Below, in pieces: positions 41,501 through 53,500 of a stretch of DNA of 64,000 nucleotides (the first letter of the stretch is position 1; every line of letters starts with the position of its first letter). The DNA lies in NCBI RefSeq assembly GCF_000283155.1, contig NW_004454197.1, positions 11,701,827 through 11,765,826 of the forward strand, written 5' to 3'. The notes beneath the pieces are model-generated. The model was not told where the DNA came from and searched no databases. It was given only the letters and a program-made list of their open reading frames with translations. Origin of the DNA: Ceratotherium simum simum. Its lineage: Eukaryota; Chordata; Mammalia; Perissodactyla; Rhinocerotidae. Made by a program: the position numbers and the translations under genes.

Positions 41501-44500
41501 GGGAAATCTGCCCTCAGTGAAGCCCAGCAGAGGGCTGCACTTGCCCACCACCTGTTAACTCATCTTGATGGCGTACTTGTTTGCTCCTCTTCCATCCGGC
41601 TTGCAGCATCCCCTTTGATACGAGCTGCCAGCTCATCAGCAAATGATGTAGGTCTACTTCTTTTCTACGGCAGAAAAGATAGAATGAATCACTTTTTCAT
41701 AACACACAAGCTGGTACAGTTTACTTTAGGACACCTAACAAAACTATGTAAACAATGGCAAAGATATTGAACTGATGAGAAAATAGGGTTTACCTGAATG
41801 AATTTAAATATATGCACACTAAACAGGTCACCTGAGAAACAGGACTCAGAGCTCCTTCAAAGGGAGATGCTCTTTATTTCCTTACTTTTTTATACTTCAC
41901 TTTAATACTCAAAGATCTGGATAAGAAAACTACCATGAGGTGGCTGGGGATGGGGGAGGGGAGGAGTATTAGGGTCTTAAAACTGGAACTGAATATATTT
42001 TCAATGATCTAACTTGTATAATCATAATATTTGGAGAAGAAAATGGTACTCATAAGGCAGTCTGGGATGCTCAACCATTATTTTCAAAAGTGTAAATAAA
42101 TGAAATGACAAGTATAACAAATGAGCTGGTTTCAAATATAAATGACAATAAAAGGAATGAGTCCTAGGTACCACTTCTAAAACCTGCCCAAGTGATAGCA
42201 ACTGTAGTCTTTCTTACAGGTCTAGTATTTTCTTCAATGTCCTCAACATCTTCCTCCTCCTTCTCAGAGTCAGCAAAAATGTCACAACCATCGTCATCCT
42301 CTTCCTCATCGCTCATTTGTGCAGTGTGCTAAGAGTATAAACCACCAGATTAGAACTATTAGATATGGTCATCAAGTTGAAAAAATGATACTGCCACTTG
42401 GCCTTTAGACTTCCCCTTCAAAACTGCAAATAATGGAGCAAAATTTATGAAGTAGTAAATGAGTTAGAACAAATAACGCACAGGATTTATTTTCAGTATA
42501 AAAATATAAAAGCAAAATATTGAAATATTAAAAATGTCCACCACCAGAGAACTGAATAACTAAACAAGTACAGTCTTATCTTAATAAAAATACTAACAGT
42601 TAAAAGGGATGAGTCATAACAACTGGAGAGATATCTAAGTAGATCAAGTGAAAAAACGCTGAATGATAAACCTGGCCTGACACTCTGACCAACCCTCCCA
42701 AACTACACCATTTCTATGCACACAGATGTATTTGTAAAATAAAAGAAAAACACTTGGAAATATACGCTCCTAGATGGTAACACCACCCCTGGAGAGTGTG
42801 AGAAGATGAGGACTGCAGAGCTCAGACGTAGCCTTATCTGTTAAGTTCTAATTTTTACAAAAGCAGCCACTGGGATGCAAAAATCGTATAATTAAAAAAA
42901 AAATTTTAATGTTTAAATCAATAAACTGTGGCAGGCACTATGCTAAAAGCACTTTATTAACTAATTTAATCCTTAGAACTCCAACATTACCTGCGGCACA
43001 CAAAACCAGTCTAGTCTATCTTTAACAATACAAACAAATGGTTATACCAATGCTTTTAATCACCATATTCTATTATTTGAAAAACTGTCTGAACTTATGG
43101 ATCTTAATAGCAAATTCCACAGAAATAAATATACTACTCTAAAGAAGGACTGATTATTAAAATTATACAGACTAGCTACATTTGTGAATACAACTGGGAA
43201 AATATAAGTACCAACCAAAGAGTGCCAAAGCCTTCATCTGATAGTTGAAAATTTTTGTGTAAAAAACGTTTCCCAATTAGGAAACTGAAATGCAAATTGG
43301 GATGATCTCAATATACCACTGTACATATGTTATGGTAGCAAAAATCATAATCCCAGTGCTGATGAGACTGCAGGAAAATCATTATGCATGATCTGTAATT
43401 TGGAATATCCATCAGACGCTAGTATCAAGAGCCCTTAATGTAATGCTACACTACTTTAATCCTAAGGAAACAGTTCACAGAAGCAAAGAATGCATGAAAA
43501 TACTGAAAACCTAGAAATAAACTATTTCTCATATACATTTAGAGACTACAACAGTATCATATATCAATATGCTTAAAAAATATAGAAATTTAAGAAGCAA
43601 ATTACAAAGACTATTTAAAATGACAAGGAAACACCTTGGATACGTTAATATAAAATAGCAGAAAATAAATAATGCATATTACGAAAAGAATATGCCCTTA
43701 GAAGGATATACAAAAATTAAGACAACAGTGCTAAGACAGTAGGATTAGAAGATTTTCATCTTCTGAGTGTTCCTTAACGTTACTGCTATACTGTCTCAAA
43801 TTTTAAAACAATCGAGGGGGATTCATGTGAAAAATTCAGTTTTGGTAATTGGGCCTTCTTTCAGAAGCTCTGTTTCCCAATTTTCTTTTTTATTTCTTTG
43901 TTGTCTACGAAAAATGAAGAAAAAATATAAAGCAAAGTTGGGAAAAAATATACAGGGGGTAGTTAGCCCAAAAATATGAAATGCTTGAAATGTAATTAGT
44001 TGTAAACCTGAATTAATCCTTACTTTCTCATAAGTCATTCAAAAACAATTTTAGTACATATTTAGTGTATATGCTATGCTTCGATTAACATTTAAAAAAG
44101 TAAAGTCACATCAATACATGAGTCTTACCCGGTTTTGATCATTGTCACTACGATTGGCAAAATCTTCATCTGACTCCTTTAGAGGAAAAAAAGGCTTTGT
44201 TGTTAACCCAGGCTTTACTCAGAAGCACAGAAATTATTTTCAGGTCTAAGTCTCTGGGGCAGTCGGTACTTGCTCTCTTTGTACTGATTACTGGTCACCT
44301 GAAGTATCAAGGTGCGGATAAGGCAGGTAGGTGGTAAGATGGCCAAGCCGTTGTTCTAGATAACATGTAATTTTTAGGGTTCATTTAAACATCTCTAACA
44401 ATTTGTTCATATCTATCTATACTATCATCTCTTACCTTTGGATTTAAAGAGTTGCACATTTAATTCACTAAATTATCAAAAGTTGGTCTGTGTTATTTAC

Positions 44501-47500
44501 ATTTTGGACTCCACTCTCTATATTCCCTCCAAGTAGAATAACTACTTCATCAGGCCCAAGGGAATGTCAGCTATTCGCTACCCGCAATTAGGTAAAGAGT
44601 TGTTTCAATGACTAAAAGCAAAGGACTTAGCTAGTGACAACCAGTTACACTGAGGTTATTTAAGAAAAGCTTATTTCCTACTGCCAGGTTTTTTGTTTGG
44701 AGGGCTGGAGGAAGGAAGGCAGCAGGGGGGTACTGTGGAAATGGGGAGGGAGAAGAGAAAAGCACACATACAATACCATCTCCTTTTAGAAATCCACACT
44801 CAGGGACTATCCTTCAAAGTGTTTCTGCCCCTTACAATAACGAATATTCCATTAAAAAGGAACAACTCCAGATACAATAGGGTCAAGGGCCACAGACCCC
44901 GAGACCCTAGAGTATGGAGTCAGATTATACTCTGTGGATATGAAGATGCTAGAGGCATCAGCAAAGCTAAAATGTAAGTAGATGCTTTAAGCATTCCTCT
45001 GGGTCTAGAAGGTTTTATAGTAAAAAAGTTTTAAATGTGGACTTTTTTCCTACAATTATTGAAAGACAGAACTTACTCAAAGACTATCTCAGGTAGAGAT
45101 TTCCCCAAAATATCTAAGCCGCCTCCCTCAAAATATACTGGTGAGAAGAGGATCTGGTGGGGAGGTGGGAGGGAGGGCACTGGTAGAAGAGACTAAAGGA
45201 GCTTTCCCTGTTTTTGTACACAAGACAAAAAGGAAATCCAATCTCAAGGAAAAAACTTCAGAATATGGCTTCTATCACTGTTAAAAGATTACTGAAAACA
45301 GATTGCTAATTCACAAATACGTTATTTACTATCCTTCTAAAGACATCCTAAGTTTCTGCCCACCATGACCGAGACACACCAAATGGCCCTTACCTCCTCT
45401 TCGTTCTCTTCTTCACTGTCTGCAATACTACCATGACCGCTGCCTACCGAACCTTCTGGTTAGAAGAAAGATAAGGGTTATCGCCAATATTCATAAGAAA
45501 CATCCTTAGTTCCTTCCCAAAATCACAAACCACCATACATCAGGATCAGAGATTCTGATAAAACTATCTATACTCATTAACTGGAACTACAAGTATCTTC
45601 ACTATAGAGAGGAATGGAACAGTGATATCCCCTCAAAGTATCTCCCCACAAGATACTTCTTAGTTACAAAAAAAATTATTAATTACCAAGAAAAAAAACT
45701 GGCCCCTACTCCTCAAAAATGTTAAGGTTCTGAAAAGCAAAGAAAGGCTAAGACACTGTATCAGACTAAGAGAAGACTAGAGAGATCTGACAACTAAACG
45801 CAGTGAGGGATCCTGGACTGGATCCTGGATTGAGTTAAAAAGAGACTGTAAAAGACATTATTGGGAAAACTGGCACAATTTGAATATGACTGAGGATTAG
45901 CTAATATAGTAGTATTAATAATGTCCAGCAAAATTTCCTGACTGATAATTATACTGTGGTTATATAACAAAATGTCTTTGTTCTTAGAAAATACACACAG
46001 AAATATTTAGGAGTAATAGGGCATGATGTCTCCCAAATAAGTTCAGAAAAAAATATTATGTATATATATAGAGAATGATAAAACAAATGTGGTGAAATGT
46101 TAACAGGTAAACCTGGGTGAAGGGTACACGGGAGTTCTTTGTACTATTCTTACAAATTTAATGTCAAGTTTGAAATTACTTTAAAACAAAAAGTTAAGAT
46201 ATAAATGTTAAAAGTAACAAAAATATTTGCTGCAAAAGAGTACCTTCACTAGACAGTTCTCCGAGACCTACGTCCTCCTGCTCCATGAAGAGCTCTGACC
46301 CAATTAAATAAGGTAAAGGACGATCAATGTACAGATCCTGTAAATAATGGAAGGGAATAAGCCATTAAAGGTTTAGGTTAAAAAATAAAAGTAGGTGTTC
46401 TATTTGACATCTTGTTCCATCTGAGTACTCCAAACAAATTACACAATAAAAGTGCAGAATAAGAAACACAGCAGGATTAAAAGTACAAAAAAAAAAAAAT
46501 CACTGATTTAAAAAAAGTCAAATCCTAGGTAAAGACGGCAAAGTAAAACTGAATCACACAGAATCTCCCTTCTCAAGTGCCTATTAACAAAAATGGCAAA
46601 AGCCTGCAAAAAGTTTACCAGCAGAAACCGAACATGGAGAGGTGCACAACTTTCATAGTAACATGTTCAAAAGGAGGAGGACCAAAGTAGGAAGGAAGGA
46701 AATCGGAATTCTAGTGAGCTACCCTACCTTCTTGCCCTAAAAAGCAGCACCTGGTGAGCAAAAACCAACCAATCTTGAAAATCATCAATAATAGTCCTAA
46801 ATTTGGAGAGAATCACACTGAGGAAATAACCCAAATGCTTTATATAACTATGAGAAGGCACGTGGGTATGTCCAGGTTGGGGGAGGTGGTATGGACAAAT
46901 AGGTCACAAACAAGGCACAAAGGGTATCGAGGAGGACTCCTTCGCACTGCATCAGAGCAAAGAAAAGGCTGGAACAGAGCACAAGAAGCATGGGCTAGAG
47001 GAAAGAAACAATGGCAACCATGCAAATATCAACAGTCAACGTAATGAACTGAAGGAACACATCCAAAAGACTGACGAGAACCTATCTGGGAGGAAAAAAA
47101 AACCCAGAGAAGAACAGAATAATATCCCCCAGAGGTTCACACTGCATAATTTAGAAAAGTGAAGTTGGTAAAATAAGACCAGATGATAAAACAACAGAAT
47201 GAACTGAAGGAGACTGTGAACACGGTAATACACGTTGAGGACCCTTCCACCTCACTACTCTACTTCTGAGTCCCAACCATCACACACATTAAAAATTTAA
47301 GGTGAAGAAAGTGCTCTACCCTAGGACAACCTCCCATTTCCACTGCCGAGGAAAAGCTGACTTGTCCTCTACGAGGCATGACTCTTTGGCCATATCACCT
47401 CGTCCCTATCCAAAAGACCTTGGGGGACAGGGGAGACCAATTCCGATGCTGTACACAACAACAACAAGTTTGGGAAGGCTAATGTAAAGTTTAAAGATAC

Positions 47501-50500
47501 AACAGCAACCAATTTAGTGCAAAGAAAAAAAAGTATTAATTAGGCTAACTGTTCACTGACTCAGAAGGCATCGCCAAATCCTCCTGTAAAGGAGAAAGTG
47601 GTGTGCGATCAGGAAATAACAAGTGTGGCCCAGGCAATACATTTCCCAGGGTCCACTACTGACTCCTAAATTACTACAGTGAAAAAGCAAGCCAGCAAGT
47701 GTACCAGTGCTGAAAGATCAGCTCCCACTTGGTACGACAGTGTAAGCTCAAATCAGAAGAGAAATGTGCAGCTAAGTGAATGACTAGGAGAGTTTGGCTT
47801 TGTAGAATGTTTCAAAGCACTTGTGTGTCACAAGGACTGTCTCAAATTCAATACAGCAACCTTTTATGTTTACTTCTGAGTGACTCTGTGTGGCCCCAAT
47901 TGTCTCCCTTGCCAATCCAAGAGAAAGTAACAGCAAAGCAATAAATACCTGCTAGGCTAAGAGTCTGTTTATGATCACTCATAGCAGCTTTAGTCATAAT
48001 AGCCAAAACCTGGAAACCACCCAAATGTCTATCAACACTTGTACAGTCTCCCTTGACACAAGCTACAGAATTTCAGGTTCCCAACAATCTCTACCTCTCA
48101 TAAGCCTCCTCATCCTTCAAAACCCTATTCAAGCCTCATCTTTACCCTTCTTTTGCCAGCTCGAAGTCAATTCTCAGAGCACTTATGATGGTGACTCATA
48201 TAAATGTCTCCTCTCCCCTACCATTTGGTAACGTTGTAAGAAACACTTGGAGAGCAGAAACCATGCCCTGCACCTCTGTATCCCCATAACTTGGCATGCT
48301 GCCTTGTACCTAGTAAGTGCTCGATCAATGCTTGTGTAAAGCATATCTATCTGATGGAGTCAATATGAGATTGCTATGCGACATGCTCACTTCCTGGAAG
48401 TAAAGTCCATGTCTTACAGATTCTGTGCCCAAGTAAAGTACCCAAAACACAACAGGTGCAACAATAAATATTTGAATTGAATGTCTTTACCTTTGGTTCA
48501 AGGATCAGTTCCAACCGCTCATTAGCATCTTCTTCTTCAGAGTCTGAGTTTCCTGCTTTTATATCTAGTTGCTCAAATGCACTGTCTAATACTTGTAAAC
48601 CATAGTTCACAGCCTCCTGGACTTTAGGAATCAGATCTACTTCTTTTTGTTCTCGGGTCTTCTCCTACAAAAAAAAATGTTCCGTATGGATCTCCAACAT
48701 ACTGATGCCACCCTAATAAAACAGTGTTCATGTTCTCTAAAGCCTAGACTCATGCTCCAAAAAGACTTAATTAAAAATGTTGGGGGCTGGCCCCGTGGTA
48801 TAACAGTTAAGTTTGGCGTGCTCCGCTTCGGCAGCCTGGATTTGCCGGTTCGGATCCTGGGCGCCGACCTACACCACTCGTCAGCCATGCTGTGGCAGTG
48901 ACCCACATATAAAGTAAAGGAAGACTGGCACAGATGTTAGTTCAGGGCTAATCTTCCTCAAGCAAAAAAAGAGGAAGGCTGGCAACAGACATTAGCTCAG
49001 AGCTAATCTTCCTTGGCAAAAAAAAAAAACCTTAACAAAAATCAGATTCTGCTGAATGCCTCAACACAGACTTTGAAGTAAGTGTTATATTCCAAGTTTG
49101 TCACTTACTGGACATGGATGCAACTACCTAAGGTCCCAGAGCTCAAGGTTCATCATCTACAAAAACAGAAGCACAACTATTGCGTGAGGGTTCAGCTAGG
49201 TAACTTATGTAAAAGTCCCCCTAACGATGATAGCACATCATAAGCCCTCAGATGGCACTTCACTTCCCTGCTCCTGGAGGAATGAAGGGCCTGGACTTTT
49301 AGCTTCACCATGACTGCATCCCACTAACCTTGGTTAACGGTCCTTTGGACAATTTTAGGAGTTAAGACTTAGAAGAAAATACTCCAACCAGAGATGTCAT
49401 TTTTCAATTACAGTTTAAAAAAAATAATAACTGAACAATTACAGTTGTTTTATAAATTTGTTTCAAACCAAGAGAGGGTCAGCTTCATCTCTGATCTATC
49501 TTATACATCATCCCAGAACAAGGCTCTGCCGCCAAAGCCTGTACATATCACCAATATTTTGCTGAAAATACTCCAAAAGTCTCCATTTCCTACAACAGCA
49601 GCTGTCAGTGACAGTCCCCTCATACACCCCACTGTGTCATTATTTGTTAGAAATATTGAAAAAAAATTTAGTGTCATTTCCCCTCTTTACAAATATCCTA
49701 CAAGTGGTTGCATAATTATAGAAAGAACCAAACTATACAGTGCTGTTTTAAGAGCCAAAACGGAAAACTCTACGAGTATTTTACATTTTGACTTCAAGTA
49801 TGGAAGTCTTTCTCATTTAGCTTTTTGGTTTCGCCCCATCTTTTTCCACTCCAGTATGTTTGGTTCTAGTTAAATAGCTAACACTGTACTAAGTGTGTGA
49901 AAACATGTTTTTGAAATAAATATACAGTGGCTTTTTAAAAATAGTTCACTAAATACCTACCACTTTAAAATTGAACTCTGACTTAGTGTAACCAGATACT
50001 ATTGCACTTAAATGGTTAGCAAATCCTTAAATACTACTAAAAATAAAATAACTTTTTTTAACAAGGCTAGGAATAGGCAGAACTGTAGTTGGTTCTAATA
50101 TCCTTTTCCAGTCTAACAGCTTCATATATTACAAGTAATAGTTACTGATAAAGTACAAACTTTTTCAGGTGATTTACATTTTCTGAATAAATTAGAGCTG
50201 ATTCAAAGCTACTCCCATAATAAAATAACTCTCACATTCCACTGCGCTTTCCTGAGTGGGAGAAAAAGGGTACAACTTCTGCCAGAGTGCTACAAAGTCA
50301 AGAACCTCTTATCTATGCTTCGGCCTAGGATGTGAGAACCCAGAAAGAATGCTTATGCATCTGGAACACATGAAGCCACAGGGGGAAAAAAGGTAGGAAC
50401 TGCTGCCCCTCGACTCCTTAGCCTGGTTTATGAAGTCCTCCCCTCCAGCACCCACCCCTCACCCCTCTCTTCCCTCCTCTTGCCTGACCTCCAAGATCTT

Positions 50501-53500
50501 CTACTAACATAGTCCATAAAACACCAGGCACGTCCCCCAACTCTGAACCTTAGTGCACGGCATTCTCTCCTGCTGAAATGGCCTTAAAATGGGGCCCTTC
50601 TTTCCTCACCCAGCTAATGTCTCATCCTTGAAGCTTTTCCCTGCTATCCTACACCACTGAGCTCTTTCTCATGTGAACTTCCAAAACAGTTAGCAGCCAC
50701 ACAACCTCGACATGCTATGTCCTGTCGCCCCAACCAAGACTGTAACCTCTTAAGGGCAAAGTCTCCCTCCTAGTCACCAGCTCCCTGCAATATTACTGGA
50801 GTCAATAAACGTTCACTGCACATTCCGTATCCTCTGTACTAACATATTCTGTGGCACTCAGAGCACTCAAATGTGTGTGGACTAAACCAGCATGCAACTC
50901 ACTGCCATTTTTAACTGGAGGGAATAAGAATCAAAGCAGTTATGAAAAGACAAAGAAACACCATCTTTCAAGAACTCACAAACTATAGCCCAGCATGGCC
51001 TATTTTTGTATAATCCTCAAAGTAAGAATGGCTTTTACATTTTTAGAGGACAGGGAAGGAGAAGAGGAGGAGGAAGAGAAGAAAAAGAAGAAGAAGAGAA
51101 AGAGACCAAGGTGGCCAGCAAAACAAAATATTTATATCTCTGCTGACCTCTCTCTATTCTTAAGCCAGAATTCAGGAACTTAATCTATATATTTAATACA
51201 CTAAATTTCAGAAACAAACCTAAGAGTTCAATTCTTGGGCTGTCAGGAGCAGCCTCTTCCATTTCCCCCAAAGCCCATCCCTCTGCCCACCATCCCCCAC
51301 CAGTCCCACTATAAATGTCCACCACTTCTCTTCTCTAAGTCAGGAACTCAACGGAAGAGTGATTTAATGCAAGTACCTGTTCGGCCTTTTCTGTCTCAGC
51401 CTTGAGTACTGGCTCCTCCACTTCTTCATCATATACACGCTAAACATGGAAGCAAATTCATTTTTAAATGGTCAAAACATCATTTGGAATCAATCACGTA
51501 AGAATTCAACATACAATCAAAAAAGACGACGACAGGGAAGAAACGATTATTCAACAAATGGCTGAGGCCACTGGTCAGGAACAGAAAGCAAAGAACAGTA
51601 GTCAATTTACCAAAAACTAAATTACAAAAAGAAAAAGGTACTAGGAAACATGAAAAACGTTCAATCTCATTGTTGACCACAGAGTCACAAAAACATAAGA
51701 CAGCAGTTCTCAGATCTTTTTGTTTAACCGGATACCTAATGCTGACAGGGCAAATGATACAGGTCCTCTAATGTAAGGCTCCTGAGAACGTTAGCTGGTA
51801 GAACAGATCTACTAGGTAACACGAGCTTTAACATTTTGAGCAATAAAAATGGTTAAGGGAAAAGTTATTTTCATCCTGCTGTTTAAAATGGTTGATAAAT
51901 CTTTATTATCTCATTTATATGAAAGCAGATAGGCCAAGCCCATCAATGAATGCCAGAATGCCAGGCATTTGACTGACCCATACAGCATGGGCAGGCAGGC
52001 CTCTCTTTTCTAAAACAAAGCTATCACTCTGGCAACTCATTGTGATTTCCTTTTTTAGTTTTTAACTATTTGTTGTTTTTTTAAACTCCCAAAGTAAAAC
52101 ACCCTTGGTATAAATAGTGGGGTGATAAAAATGTTCTGGAATTACATACTGGTAAGGGTTATAAAACGTTGTGAATATACTAAAACCTACTGACTTGAAC
52201 ACTTTTTAAAAGGGCGAATTTTATGACAGGTGAATTGTGTTTCAATTAAAATTAAAGCCAATATAAAGATATATGTAAAAGAGATGTATTTAAAAATAGT
52301 ATTTAAATGTATTTAAACGTTAAATAGTAAAAAATGTATTTAAAAACCTCCAACCTAACCCTTGGAATAACCAATTTAAGCTTGGTGTGTGCTCCTCTGT
52401 TTCCTGTGGCCCTTACACAAATATACACAGACATATGCACATATTCAGAGTTCTCCTACTCTTCCTGCTTTTAAAGAAAAATGCATACTATACACATTCC
52501 TCTGCCCCACTTTTTCACTTGATGTTCTCATAAACCACTTTCTAGGCCAATGCATATAGACTTGACTCAATCTTTCTAATATCTGCATAATATTCTACGG
52601 TACGAACTTGACCATAATTAGACAGTTCCTTATTGGTGAACATTTCCAGTTTCTGCTATTGTCAACAAATTGCTGTAAACATATGCGCGCATATATTCTT
52701 AGGCCCTGGCCCTTTCATTTCTATGGGCTTCTCAAAAACAGGATTGCCAAGTCAAAGGACAAAACTGTTTTTTAATCTTAATAGCGCATTCCAGGTCACT
52801 ATCCACAAATGTTTAACAACTCTCACTGTCACCAACAATGCATTCAAGTGCCCATTTCCCAAACCTTTGCCATCAGTGGATGTTGTCCACCTTTTAAAAT
52901 ATCTGCCAATCTGATCACAGACAATGTTGTTCTTAAACGTCTATATCTTCTGACCCAAGAATTCTACTTCTTGAAATTTAGTTCCAAGAAAAATAACCAT
53001 AAATGCAAACAATAAGATGCTCATGGCATCACGATTTGTAGCAGAAAGTCACAAACACCAAATTTGTAATTCTGTGCAATTCCAATCAAAATGCTAATAG
53101 GATTTTCTGTGGAACTTAGCAAAATAATCCTCAAATTCACACAAGAGAGTAAAAAGCCAAGGATAACCAAAACAATTCTGAATAAAAAGAAGTCACGGAG
53201 ACGAGCCCTATTACGACTTAGAAATCTGTGGTATTTAAGGCTGTGATACCATTATGCAGCAAACAAACATAACGAAAGGCAGAGGCCAGAAGCAGACCCT
53301 CAATTACAAGTAAAGCCTGACTTTATATTCACATAAACACACACATACACATACACGCATTCATACATGTAAATCAATGAGGAAAAGAACTACACAATAA
53401 AGGTTACCCATACGGAAAAACACAAAATGAGACCCCTACCTCACACCACACATACATGCACTCATACACATCCACATAGACAGTCTCCAGGTAAGAAGAA

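Noticed and set aside
41521..41564. Reading exon 10 straight on as a truncated WASHC2 isoform ending at the TGA
   Set aside because: Exon 11 onward is intact and conserved, so the full product is clearly used; a truncated isoform is possible but unsupported by sequence.
53330..53480. Repeated CACA/CATACA units considered as a spacer array
   Set aside because: Irregular AC-rich microsatellite without constant repeats and unique spacers; this is a mammalian genome.
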